Positions 35,418-44,800 of a DNA stretch of 59,696 nt are shown here, piece after piece. The notes beneath the pieces are model-generated. The model made no database searches. It saw nothing but the letters and a program-made list of their open reading frames with translations, and was not told where the DNA came from. Position numbers and translations under genes: made by a program. Origin of the DNA: Bryobacteraceae bacterium (GTDB lineage Bacteria; Acidobacteriota; Terriglobia; Bryobacterales; Bryobacteraceae); NCBI GenBank assembly GCA_025928545.1, contig JAICJH010000042.1:1-59696 (forward strand), in the 5' to 3' direction. The first letter of the stretch is position 1. Each line of letters opens with the position of its first letter.

Positions 35418-35864
35418 GTGGTCCGGCAGGCCACCATCGACGATCTGGAATTAATCGTCCCCCTGTTTGACGCCTACCGTCAGTTTTACCGGCAACCGCC
35501 CGATCTGGAGTTAGCACGTTCTTTCCTGCTCGATCGGTTCCGGCACCACGAGTCCGTCATTTTCCTTGCCCTGAATTCGGGCGGAGCCGCAGTTGGCTTC
35601 ACTCAGCTGTATCCCTCCTTCTCATCCGCTTCCGCTCGCCGGATTTACATCCTGAACGATCTCTTCGTGACTCCGGAAGCCCGCCGACAAAAAGTTGGAG
35701 AGGCGCTGCTGCAGGCTGCTGCCGAATGGGGACGGCGGATGGGTGCGGTCCGGCTAACCTTATCCACAGCGTTGGATAATGCCACCGCCCAGGCTCTTTA
35801 CGAATCCAACGGCTGGAAGCGTGACCAGGTCTTCTGCTCGTATTCCCTGCCCATTGAGCCTTAA
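35418..35864 (+). CDS. GNAT-family acetyltransferase
   Basis: 148 residues from GTG 35418, immediately after rpmB. The GNAT acetyl-CoA motif is seen as LNDLFVTPEARRQKVGEALL (motif A with Arg-x-x-x-Gly), preceded by AVGFTQLYPSFSS and followed by LTLSTALDNATAQALYESNGW, the usual motif B. It acetylates an amino group of an unknown small molecule or protein. Given its position it may be cotranscribed with L28; no link to ribosomal acetylation can be shown. Confidence 0.88.
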   Translation: MVRQATIDDLELIVPLFDAYRQFYRQPPDLELARSFLLDRFRHHESVIFLALNSGGAAVGFTQLYPSFSSASARRIYILNDLFVTPEARRQKVGEALLQAAAEWGRRMGAVRLTLSTALDNATAQALYESNGWKRDQVFCSYSLPIEP

Positions 35865-35964
35865 GCGCGTTCTGCCGGCAGGCACTGGCAAATTGCTGGA
35901 AAAGGGCGGTGGGCACCGCTTCGTCGCGGTAGCGGCTCGGTAAGTTGTTGCTATTGCGTAAGCG

Positions 35965-36735
35965 CTAGGATTTCGACAGGAAACTGAACCAGGACTTCTT
36001 CGCCACTACGTCGTCGGGATCTTCGCAGTCGATATATTCGTCTGTCAGGGCGATGCGCGGAAACGTTTCGAACAATCGTTCCGCAACATCCGCCCCCCAG
36101 CCTTCCGTGACAATTTTACGGGCTTCGCGCATGTCCGGTGGTCGCCATTCCGTATCGTGTGCGTCGCTCGCCACAAAGTGAACCATCTTCCGGTCCATCA
36201 GCTTACGGCAATTGGCTTCAGCCGACTTGCCGAACCTTCCGGTGAATGACGCGGCAGTCACCTGCACCAGGCAACCCATCCTGATCCACCGAACGATGTC
36301 ACCGATCCTGCCCATCAGCAAAGCGTTTCGTTCCGGGTGCGTGATAACGGGTGTGATGTCTTTTTGCAGGAAGCTGGTGAAAACATCGTTGATCGTTTTG
36401 GGGATCGATGAATCGGCGAACTCGACCATCAGGTAGCGTTTGCCGTTAATCGTGTAGTTGGTGCGGTCTTCCAGGCAGTTGCGGATGTTATCGAAGAAAA
36501 GATGAAAATCGCAGCCACGGTGAATCCGGATCTTATCGCCAATCCGTTCCTGCATTTCCGCGACCCGTTGAGCCACAAGTTCCGGCCGGAAATGAAACTT
36601 CAGATCGGAGTGCGGCGTGGCCACAATATCGGTGGTGCCGCCATCGATTGCGATCTGGAGCATCGCCAGCGATTCATCGATTGAGCGCGACCCGTCATCC
36701 ACCCCGAAGCAGATATGACTGTGAATATCGACCAT
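35965..36735 (-). CDS. PHP-type protein tyrosine phosphatase, CpsB/YwqE-like
   Basis: 256 residues from ATG 36735. It carries the metal-binding motifs of the PHP phosphatase group: DIHSHICFGVDDGSRS at the start, DIVATPHSDL, HRGCDFHL, VITHPERN and VASDAHDTEWRPPDM. These enzymes remove phosphate from bacterial tyrosine kinases that control capsule or exopolysaccharide export. No Wzc-like kinase is in the window. It is the last gene of a four-gene minus-strand set with a coiled-coil membrane protein, a YtxH protein and a 67-residue protein. Confidence 0.88.
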   Translation of the reverse strand: MVDIHSHICFGVDDGSRSIDESLAMLQIAIDGGTTDIVATPHSDLKFHFRPELVAQRVAEMQERIGDKIRIHRGCDFHLFFDNIRNCLEDRTNYTINGKRYLMVEFADSSIPKTINDVFTSFLQKDITPVITHPERNALLMGRIGDIVRWIRMGCLVQVTAASFTGRFGKSAEANCRKLMDRKMVHFVASDAHDTEWRPPDMREARKIVTEGWGADVAERLFETFPRIALTDEYIDCEDPDDVVAKKSWFSFLSKS

Positions 36736-36742
36736 GCGCCCT

Positions 36743-36946
36743 TCAGAGTTCCGGATAAAACTCGAAGAACGCATCGAGCGACGTCATTAACTGATTGCGA
36801 ATTTCGCGTTCGTTGCTGCCCTCAATCACATGCATCGTGACGGACGCGTCGTTACCGTTTTTGAGGCGCACTCCGGCGTCTCCGAACGATTCCATTTCAT
36901 CAGCCGGCAGCAGTCTCAGGCCATAAACCAGGGCAAGTTTGGCCAT
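36743..36946 (-). CDS. 67-residue protein of unknown function
   Basis: A small acidic-ended protein (MAKLALVYGLRLLPADEMES ... FFEFYPEL), not recognised. It is supported as real by position: its ATG shares one base with the stop of the upstream gene (TGATG), it ends 7 bases before the phosphatase start, and it has a regular alpha/beta amphipathic pattern with no low-complexity bias. It could be a small partner of the phosphatase or membrane proteins. Confidence 0.65.
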   Translation of the reverse strand: MAKLALVYGLRLLPADEMESFGDAGVRLKNGNDASVTMHVIEGSNEREIRNQLMTSLDAFFEFYPEL

Positions 36947-37473
36947 CAGATGAACATCTCTTCGTCCTGTGTGACACGCGCCACGCTGGGCCGGCGTCCA
37001 TTGGCATAGGCGGAAACTCCGGCCTTGATGCCGGCCATCACGCCGGACACTTCGTTGACGGGCTTCCGAACGGCCGACTTCACATTCTCCCCGAGATGCT
37101 GCACCTGTTCCACGGTCTCATCCACAGCGGCGTCAACACGCGCTACCTGGACCTTGGCCCGGTCTGCCACGTCCCTGCCCACTTCGGCGAATCGATGGGC
37201 CTGATCTTTCGCCACAACCGAAATATCGCGCGCATTTCCCGCCGTTACCTGAGCGGACGTCATGATACTGCCGATCTTTGGACGGTTCTCGTCCAGCACT
37301 GAACGAACCGAGACCAGCACGGGCTCGGCCCGATCAGCGACTGCTTCCACTTTCTGCTGGACTTTCGACACCACACGAAACAAGACAGCCACGATAATTG
37401 CCGTCACGACCATCGACAGCGTCGCCAGGGCAACTCCCACGGATACAACCCAACGAAATGTTTCGTCCGACAT
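36946..37473 (-). CDS. single-pass membrane protein with long coiled coil (DUF948-like)
   Basis: 175 residues: a short cytoplasmic start, one TM helix (VVSVGVALATLSMVVTAIIV, about 9-31), then a predicted alpha-helical rod rich in Val/Ala/Glu with heptad spacing (VSKVQQKVEAVADRAEPV to GENVKSAVRKPVNE), as in DUF948-type proteins. It may be an envelope scaffold. The stop is coupled (TGATG) to the 67-residue gene. Confidence 0.8.
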   Translation of the reverse strand: MSDETFRWVVSVGVALATLSMVVTAIIVAVLFRVVSKVQQKVEAVADRAEPVLVSVRSVLDENRPKIGSIMTSAQVTAGNARDISVVAKDQAHRFAEVGRDVADRAKVQVARVDAAVDETVEQVQHLGENVKSAVRKPVNEVSGVMAGIKAGVSAYANGRRPSVARVTQDEEMFI

Positions 37474-37520
37474 GATGTCTGATCCCCGTTTATCCAGCCT
37501 GGTTTATCCAGTGTCGGAGC

Positions 37521-37811
37521 CTAAACCGGCTGCCCCGGTGCCTGGTCCACTTTCTCCCGATATGCCTGCTTGCCCGCATCGATGGCATCCGACAGCGAAT
37601 CTCGCTGGCGATTAATGGCATCGCGACCCTTATCTACGGCCTGCGAGGCGGAACTGCGCAGCCCTTCGGACTGGCGCTTCAGGTAGTCTTTGCTTTCATC
37701 CGCTTTGCTCTTGAGCAGATCGCGTGTTTCTTCACCGGACTGCGGTGCGAACACCAGGCCGATGCCAACGCCCAACCCAAGGCCCAGCAGGAAACTTCCG
37801 AATTTGTCCAT
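37521..37811 (-). CDS. YtxH-domain protein
   Basis: 96 residues with an N-terminal Gly-rich membrane helix (FGSFLLGLGLGVGIGLVFAP, residues about 4-24) then the YtxH signature PQSGEETRDLLKSKADESKD and an amphipathic helix. YtxH proteins are small envelope or stress proteins of uncertain role. First gene of the minus-strand set. Confidence 0.82.
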   Translation of the reverse strand: MDKFGSFLLGLGLGVGIGLVFAPQSGEETRDLLKSKADESKDYLKRQSEGLRSSASQAVDKGRDAINRQRDSLSDAIDAGKQAYREKVDQAPGQPV

Positions 37812-37985
37812 AAGGTCTTCCTCAATTTAACGGGTTTCCAACAACTTACCCGAAATCAATCACAGTATACTTCGTTTGGCTTCCTCGCTGCACGAAGCAG
37901 CGAGTTGGCAATCGCAAAAAGCGGAGCAACCCGAGGCCCAAATGCTTGCCGCGGCTGATAGACTGCATTCAGAACTGCCCTCGAC

Positions 37986-38534
37986 ATGACTCCACGCAAG
38001 GCGCGCCCCAAACTGGCAGAACCGGAGCTGTTCGACTATGCCGTGCGCGCTCTGGCAAACCGCGCCTGTTCTTCCGACGAACTCCGTTTCAAGCTGCGGC
38101 AGCGGGCGGCCCGGCTTTCCGATATCGACCCGGTAATCGTGCGTCTGAAGGAACTCGGCTACCTTAACGACAAACGGTTCGCCGAGATGTTGACAACCCT
38201 GCGTGTCGAAAACGACGGGTTCGGGAAGATGCGCGTGCTGCACGATCTGCGCGCCCGGCGGGTAGCCCCCAAACTGGCCGAACAAGCCGTTGCGCGCGCC
38301 TTTGAGGACCGGAATGAGGTCGACATGGTGGCCGCTTATGTGGAACGCCGCATGCCATCCGTGGTGGCCGGAGGGCACGCGGGCGACGACCGCAAACTGG
38401 GCGCCGCATACCGGAAACTGCGCCGTGCGGGCTTTGCATCCGGAGCGATCCTGACAGTCCTCAAACGCTACGCCGCCCATCCCGAACTCCTGGAGGAACC
38501 TCCACCCGACGACGATCCCGGGGACCTCCAGTAA
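37986..38534 (+). CDS. recX: RecX regulatory protein
   Basis: 182 residues with three tandem helical RecX repeats: AVRALANRACSSDELRFKL, then DIDPVIVRLKELGYLNDKRF, and a third in AYRKLRRAGFASGAILTVLKR. RecX inhibits or modulates RecA filaments. recA is not adjacent, which is unusual but not rare. The last 15 residues are acidic/Pro-rich (EEPPPDDDPGD). Confidence 0.88.
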   Translation: MTPRKARPKLAEPELFDYAVRALANRACSSDELRFKLRQRAARLSDIDPVIVRLKELGYLNDKRFAEMLTTLRVENDGFGKMRVLHDLRARRVAPKLAEQAVARAFEDRNEVDMVAAYVERRMPSVVAGGHAGDDRKLGAAYRKLRRAGFASGAILTVLKRYAAHPELLEEPPPDDDPGDLQ

Positions 38535-38641
38535 AACCGGAACGCGGTTGGTATCATCACATTGAAGCTCAGGGGGCTCTGGTCGCCGGTATTCGTTCGC
38601 AACGATACCTGGCCAGGTTGCGTCCATAGATTACTGAATTC

Positions 38642-40417
38642 ATGAATAAATTTTCAATCGCGTGCGGTCTGTTGATCGCAACCGGGTCATTGTTGTTCGG
38701 CCAGCAGTATTCGATTTCGACGCTTGCGGGTGTCGGCGCATCCCCGGGATGGTCGGGGGATCTCGGCCCGGCGCTAAGTGCCCAGTTCAACACGCCCACG
38801 CGCGTTATTCTGGACGGCAACGGGAACGTCTACGTCAACGATTCCGGCAACAGTTCTATCCGTGAAATCTTTACCAACGGCTCCGTGAATTCCGTGACTG
38901 GCAACGGTTCGCCGGGCTTCTCCGGCGACGGCGGGAGCGCGGTCGGAGCTCAGCTATCGGCTCCGCATGACATTGCCCTGGACCAGGCCAACAACCTCTA
39001 CATAGCAGACACCGGCAACAGCCGTATCCGGATCATTTCGGGCGGCAAGATCAGAACCTTCGCGGGAAGCACGCGCGGCACGCTCGGCGCCGATCTCGGA
39101 GACAACGGGCAGGCCACCGCCGCGAAATTCCTTATCCCGACCGGAGTTGCCGTCGATAAGAACGGGAACGTCTATATTGCCGATATCGGTAATGCGACGG
39201 TTCGAAAAGTCTCGCCCAGCGGCGTAATAACGGCCTTCGCGGGCACGGGCTTCCTCTCCTTCGGTGCATACCAGGGCGAAGGGGGTCCGGCCACACAGGC
39301 CCTGCTCGGCAAGCCGTACTCGCTCACCACGGACAGCGCGGGTAACGTTTACATCGTGGACATCGGCCTGAGCCGCCTGTTCCGCGTCGGCAGCGACGGC
39401 ATTATCCACACCGTGCAGTCAAACTTCCCCGCGCAGAATTGTGCGCTGGATGCGGCCGGCAATATCTACTTCGCAGCCTACTCGAACAATACGGTTCAGA
39501 AGATCATCGCGGGCGGCACCCGCCTTTGGATCGGCGGTGACGGAGTCAGCGGTTACACCGGCGATGGCGGCCCCGGAACCAGCGCCAGCATGGCCGAGCC
39601 GTACGGTGTCGCAGTCGATGGATCCGGTAACGTCTTCGTGGCCGAAGGGGCCAACGCAGTCATCCGTAAGTTGAAGCCGGTTCCCTTCTCAATCGGCGCC
39701 ATTTCGAATTCCGCGACTATCCAGCCCTTCGCCGTGCCGCCCACCGGCACCGGCGATGCAACGGTTGCCATCTCTCCCGGCGAAATCATCACCCTGTTCG
39801 GCACTGGCCTCGGTCCGGCCACGCTGGTGAGCACGACGAACTTCAGTACCCAGCTGTCGGGCACGTCCGTCAATATCGGCGGCATCGACGCCCCTATCGT
39901 CTACACGTCTTCAACACTCGTTTCCGCGATTGTCCCCTACGGCGTCAACGGGATGACGTCAGCGAAGGTTGTCGTAACCTATCAGGGCCAGCAGTCCGCG
40001 CCTTCGACCGTACAGGTTGCCGCCACTGCTCCCGGGCTGTTCACGCTGGACTCCTCGGGAACGGGACAGGCCCTGGCGGTGGATCTGAGCGGCAAGCTCA
40101 ATGGCCCGTCCAATCCCATTGCGACTGGCGGCTTCCTGATTCTTTACGCCACAGGTGAAGGCCAGACAACTCCCTCCGGAACCGATGGCAAGGCGGCGCC
40201 GAAGACGGCTCCTTTCCCGATGCCGGTCAAAACTGTCAGCGCAACCGTCAATGGCGTGCCGGCCGTTGTCAGCTACGCCGGCGGCGCACCCGGCTTTGTC
40301 GCCGGTGTGATGCAGATCAACCTCCAGATCCCCACCGGTATCGCGGCGGGAACCGCCCAGTTAAAACTCTTCATCGATAATCGAATCAGTCCTCCGGTCA
40401 ATATCACCGTCAAGTAA
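38642..40417 (+). CDS. secreted NHL-repeat beta-propeller with TIGR03437-like C-terminal domain
   Basis: 591 residues: signal peptide (IACGLLIATGSLLFGQQ), about six NHL repeats (PTRVILDGNGNVYVNDSGNS, PHDIALDQANNLYIADTGNS, PTGVAVDKNGNVYIADIGN), then a domain with ISPGEIITLFGTGLGP, FLILYATGEGQTTPSGTDG and VMQINLQIPTGIAAG, the layout of the Solibacter-type C-terminal domain (TIGR03437). That domain is inferred to anchor or export such proteins; its role is not known. Followed by a strong terminator. Confidence 0.9.
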   Translation: MNKFSIACGLLIATGSLLFGQQYSISTLAGVGASPGWSGDLGPALSAQFNTPTRVILDGNGNVYVNDSGNSSIREIFTNGSVNSVTGNGSPGFSGDGGSAVGAQLSAPHDIALDQANNLYIADTGNSRIRIISGGKIRTFAGSTRGTLGADLGDNGQATAAKFLIPTGVAVDKNGNVYIADIGNATVRKVSPSGVITAFAGTGFLSFGAYQGEGGPATQALLGKPYSLTTDSAGNVYIVDIGLSRLFRVGSDGIIHTVQSNFPAQNCALDAAGNIYFAAYSNNTVQKIIAGGTRLWIGGDGVSGYTGDGGPGTSASMAEPYGVAVDGSGNVFVAEGANAVIRKLKPVPFSIGAISNSATIQPFAVPPTGTGDATVAISPGEIITLFGTGLGPATLVSTTNFSTQLSGTSVNIGGIDAPIVYTSSTLVSAIVPYGVNGMTSAKVVVTYQGQQSAPSTVQVAATAPGLFTLDSSGTGQALAVDLSGKLNGPSNPIATGGFLILYATGEGQTTPSGTDGKAAPKTAPFPMPVKTVSATVNGVPAVVSYAGGAPGFVAGVMQINLQIPTGIAAGTAQLKLFIDNRISPPVNITVK

Positions 40418-40437
40418 GGGCAACCTGTAAGGCAATC

Positions 40438-40478
40438 AAAAGGGCGGTTGGTTCCGGGAAGGAACCAACCGCCCTTTT
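40438..40478. terminator. bidirectional intrinsic terminator
   Basis: Perfect 18-bp stem (AAAAGGGCGG...TTCC with GGAA...CCGCCCTTTT) around GGGAA, with T-run/A-run on either side. It serves the convergent ends of the NHL gene (+) and the parvulin gene (-). Confidence 0.92.
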
Positions 40479-40494
40479 TATTGATACGTCCGGA

Positions 40495-41457
40495 CTATTT
40501 AGCGGCAGGCGCCGGAGCGGCGGGTGCAGGAGCAGCAGGTGCCGGGGGGGCAGGAGGTGCACCGGGGGCCGGGCCGAAGAAAGAATCGCTCAGGTCCACT
40601 TTGGTCTTGCCGGTCAGAGCCGCAACAGCATCGCGGGCTGCGTTCGGTTTCAGCTGCGCCAGAATGTCCTGCTTCACATCGTCGAGGCTCTTGGTGGTGT
40701 GGGTCTGCACCTGAATGATGTGGTAGCCGAACGGGCTCTGGACCGGGGCGCTTACTTCACCCGGCTTCAGCGCGAAGGCCGCGGCTTCGAACGGCGGGAC
40801 CATCATGCCGCGTTTGAATTCGCCAAGGTCGCCACCCTTCTCACCGGAGGAGACGTCGTCGGATTCATCCTTTGCTACCTTGGCGAAATCCTCACCACCG
40901 GTGATGCGCTTGCGGAGGGATTCGGCTTTAGCTTTGGCTTCATCGTCGGAGAGTTCAGGCTTGCCCGGGGTCGCCGGCATTGGGGCGCCTTTGACACGGA
41001 TCAAAATGTGGCGGGCGGTCAGCGTCTCGTAGTCGGCTTTGTGGGCGTCGTAGTAGGCCTGCACGTCGGCATCGGAGACCTTGGTGTTCTGCTGGAGGTC
41101 CAGGAACATGGCCTGGGCGAGCATGTTGTCACGCTGGAACTCCATCTGCATTTTCACTTCGGGCTTCTTATCGAGGCCCTGCTTCGTGGCTTCATCGGCG
41201 AGGACCTGGAGTTCCACGAGATTCTTGGCGAAGTCGCGGCGGCCGGGGCCACGGGCGGCATCCTGATACTGCTGGGGGAGCGCCTTCACGTAGTCCATGA
41301 ACTGGCCGGCGGTGATCTTGTGATCGCCGATCGTGATGACGACCGCATTGGGGTCGCCGACGGGAGGCGCGGGCGGGAGGGGGCCACCACCCATGGTTGG
41401 CATTTGAGCCGGTAGAATGGCGCAAAACGCCAGAAATGTAAGGGAAAGTTTCACCAT
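40495..41457 (-). CDS. secreted parvulin-type peptidyl-prolyl isomerase (PrsA/SurA-like)
   Basis: 320 residues: signal sequence (LSLTFLAFCAILPAQ), an N-terminal chaperone helix region (ITAGQFMDYVKALPQQY ...), then a rotamase domain beginning TLTARHILIRVKG and holding FAKVAKDESDD, GGDLGEFKRGMMVPPF and SPFGYHIIQV. It catalyses proline isomerisation and assists folding of envelope proteins such as the TBDRs nearby. It ends in a low-complexity Pro/Ala tail (PAPAAPAPAA type) of about 25 residues. Upstream on the same strand is clpS. Confidence 0.9.
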   Translation of the reverse strand: MVKLSLTFLAFCAILPAQMPTMGGGPLPPAPPVGDPNAVVITIGDHKITAGQFMDYVKALPQQYQDAARGPGRRDFAKNLVELQVLADEATKQGLDKKPEVKMQMEFQRDNMLAQAMFLDLQQNTKVSDADVQAYYDAHKADYETLTARHILIRVKGAPMPATPGKPELSDDEAKAKAESLRKRITGGEDFAKVAKDESDDVSSGEKGGDLGEFKRGMMVPPFEAAAFALKPGEVSAPVQSPFGYHIIQVQTHTTKSLDDVKQDILAQLKPNAARDAVAALTGKTKVDLSDSFFGPAPGAPPAPPAPAAPAPAAPAPAAK

Positions 41458-41502
41458 AGTATTTTAACGCAGTAACTGTAATTCGGTTTTGTAATCTGTT
41501 TG

Positions 41503-41835
41503 TCAGGCAACCGGCTCGACTACCGCCGACATAGAGCCCTGGGAACGAGGCATGCGCCAATCCGCCCCATACCCGTGGATCTGATCCCTGGCATATTCAG
41601 CCTCGGATAACTCACATGTAATCAGTGGAGTACGGCCCATAGCATCCACTTCCTGGGCATGCTTGAGTGCCTGTTCCGCGGAAAAGATAAAGATCTTCTG
41701 GAGCATTTCGATCACGTAGTCGTAGGTGTGATCGTCATCGTCGAGTAGGACGACCCGGTAAAGACGGGCATGCTCCCGATCGGTGGACCCCTCGCTCGAT
41801 ACCCCGGTACCCGGTGCTGTGATGGTCGGACTCAG
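41503..41835 (-). CDS. clpS: ClpS-like adaptor protein
   Basis: 110 residues from a CTG at 41835. The core LYRVVLLDDDDHTYDYVIEMLQKIF is the ClpS N-end-rule pocket region, followed by EVDAMGRTPLITCELSEAEY and DQIHGYGAD, the variant seen in Acidobacteria/Planctomycetes-type ClpS. It delivers N-degron substrates to ClpAP. The frame opens with GTG 41886, but those 17 extra codons lie inside addA and have no Shine-Dalgarno sequence. The CTG shares CTGA with the addA stop and has GGAAG just before it. Which start is used is uncertain. Confidence 0.85.
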   Translation of the reverse strand: MSPTITAPGTGVSSEGSTDREHARLYRVVLLDDDDHTYDYVIEMLQKIFIFSAEQALKHAQEVDAMGRTPLITCELSEAEYARDQIHGYGADWRMPRSQGSMSAVVEPVA

Positions 41836-44800
41836 ACTTCTTCCAGTATGACATTTGCCGATTCCGTGTGCTGTCCTGCCGGGCACAGAGATCGGAAGAA
41901 GGCGCAGGTGCGGCAGTGACCGGATTCGTTCAGGTCGAACCGGAGTTCGTCCTGAGCTTTTCTTAACCCTGCGATCAGAGACCGCGCTCCGGCTATGGCG
42001 GCGTCGTCGAGCGGCACCTCTACGATGACGCCGGGACGAAGGAAGTGCACGTGCGCCGTCTTCGGGCGAACGCCACGGGCTCGTTCGAGAGCTATCGCGT
42101 AGAGGGCGAGTTGGGGGGCGTAGTCGAGAGCGCGGGCGGGCGCGGCTGCCGCCTCGACGTCGTCGGTTTTGTAATCGACGATGTGGAGTTCCCCGCCCTC
42201 TTCGAACCAGAGATCGATGGTGCCGCGCAGGATGGTGTCATCGATATCGGCTATGAAGGACCATTCGCGGGCGACCTGCGGCGAGGCGTTGGCCCGGCGG
42301 CCGAGATCGCTGTCGAAGAACACGCCGGCAAGGCGGTGGGCTTCGGGCGCGTTGTCTTGCGGCGTGAGACCGGCAAGAATCTCATGGACCGCGGTACCGA
42401 TTCGCGAAGCCGGGAGATCCGTATCGTCCTCTTCGGATTGATTCTCATCAGCCACGATGTCATCGGGATCGAAGCGGCGAAAGCGCCCCGTATTCCAGCC
42501 AAGAGATCGCTGGATGTAGTATTTGCGCGGGCAGGTTCCGAACACTGCCAGCGAGGTGACCGGAACTGTGGTCTCGTGCTGGTCTTCGATGACGGGGGCG
42601 GAAACGATGCGGACATCGTCGGCGGTTCGGTCGCGGTGTGCGCCTGTGAATTCGGGGGGGTCGGTCGCGGTGATGAGAACCGAGATCCCGAAGCCATCGC
42701 GCTGGTCGCTTTTGGTTTCGGGAGAGGGCTGAACCTGGCCGAGTTCGAAGTGCTCAACGATTCGCTTTGCCCAGTTGGATGGGCGACTCTTGCCGCGCGA
42801 CCACGAGAGGATCAGATGTTCGGCGGCCCGGGTCATCGCCACGTAGAGCAGGCGGTTCTCCTCGTGGGTCTCACGGGTTTTCGCGACCTCGGAGTTGGCT
42901 TCGGCCCAGGAGTCTTTGGTTCCGTCCTTCGCGTCTTTGGCCTCGGGATTGCGCCACTTCACGCCGATGCCGTGTTCCGGGGTGAAGGTGACGGGGTTGG
43001 ATTCGGCGCGCGCGCCTTTATCCATGGCGGCCACGATCACGACCGGAAATTCGAGACCTTTGGCGGCGTGGGCAGTCATGACGCGGACGACGTTGCCCTG
43101 ATCTTCATCGGCGAGTTCGGATTCCATGTCGGCGGCTTTGGCCTGGCTTTCCAGTTCATGGAGAAAGGCGTGGAGATCCATCTGGCTGCCGGTGGTGCGG
43201 GCCAGTTCGAGGAATTGTTCGATTTCGGAGCCGAGGGTGGTGCCGGGCGCCCAGTTGACGCCGCAATCGGAGAGAGCACGCGAGAGCAGGACGTCGAGGG
43301 GAACGATGGCCTGATCTTCACGCCAGCGCGCGAGGTTCCCGGTGAAGTGCGTGAGCTTTGCAGCGTCCGCCGGCGGGATTCCGTGAGATGCCGATTCCTG
43401 CGTCTGCCAGGCAAAGATGTTGAGGCCGCCGGTGAGCGATTTGGCGAGAAGACGCAGGCGCAGCAGGGCTTCGTCGCTGACAGCCACGAAAGACGAGCGG
43501 AGCACGGTTGCGAGCGAGATGGCATCGCGGGGGTTTTCAATGACGCTCAGGAGCGCCGTGATATCGACGCCCATGCGCGAGAGCAGAAATGACTGACGGC
43601 GGCCACAGACATAAGGGATGCCGGCGCGGTCGAGGGCAGCGAGAATGGGCGGCATGGAATCGCCGTTGCGGCAGAGCACCGCGAAATCGCGAAATTCAGC
43701 GCCGCGGGTTTCGCCGGGAGCTCCGATTTGCAGTGTGCCAGCGAGAGTTCCGATGCGGTGGGCAATCCAGCGGGCTTCGCGATCGCAGGCGGCGTCTTTA
43801 TCGTCCGCGTCGTCTCGGAATTCCTGGAGTTCGATGGATGGCTCTTCTTTGCGGGCGAATTTGGAGCCGGCGATGAGATCTCGCGGGTCAATGCCATCGG
43901 CGCCATCAAGAACTGCGCGAACACATTCGAGAATTGCGGTCCGGCTGCGGAAGTTGTGCAGGAGATCTACGGACTGTCCATTGCGGGATTGAACGTCCCG
44001 ATGGTCTTCGCGAAAGATTTCAGGTCTTGCGTGCCGGAAGCCATAGATCGACTGGTTGACGTCGCCCACCGCGAAGAAGACATCGGAAGCGCGCAGGAGA
44101 CGGATCAGTTCGGCCTGCTGGCCGTTCACGTCCTGGAATTCATCCAGCATGATCTGGCGAAACTGGTTGTGAACTTTGGTCCGAACTTCGGGATTGTTCT
44201 TCAGGAGCGCGATGGCGTGACGTTCGACGTCGTTGAAGTCTACCCGGCTCAGTTCATTCTTACGATCCCGGTATTCGTCGTCAAACCGCGCGAGAACGTT
44301 GAAGATCATGGCGCGGAAAGGTTCGGCGCGATGGTCGACTTCGCAACGGAGCATGGTGTCGAGATCGGCACGGAAGGCTTTCATGACGTCCTTCGCGGCA
44401 GCGGGGACCTTCGTGATATTGAGATTGAGCGGTTCGCCTTCCTGCCAGGCGAGGAGGCGATCTTTTTCCTCATTCTGGTTGAAGGTTCCCTTCGGCCAGG
44501 ATTGTACGAGGCGGCGGAGTTCGCGCGCCAGATTCTCGCGCGTCAACGAGGAACGAGCCGGCATGGGGTTCGGCTTGCGGCGGACGTCATCGATGGTCAT
44601 GCCCGCGCTGCGGATGCCGTCGTAGACATCTTTGAGGTCGTTCGAGAGGGCCGGGGTTTGCAGGGCTTCGATCAGCGCCAGGGTCGCCTCCCGGTTGTTC
44701 AACGTCATTTCGTCGAGGGCGTGCTGGAGGCATTCCCACTGGAGCGTGTCGGATTCGCGGGGACTGAGGATGCGGAAGCGCGGATCGAGGCCGGCTGCGA

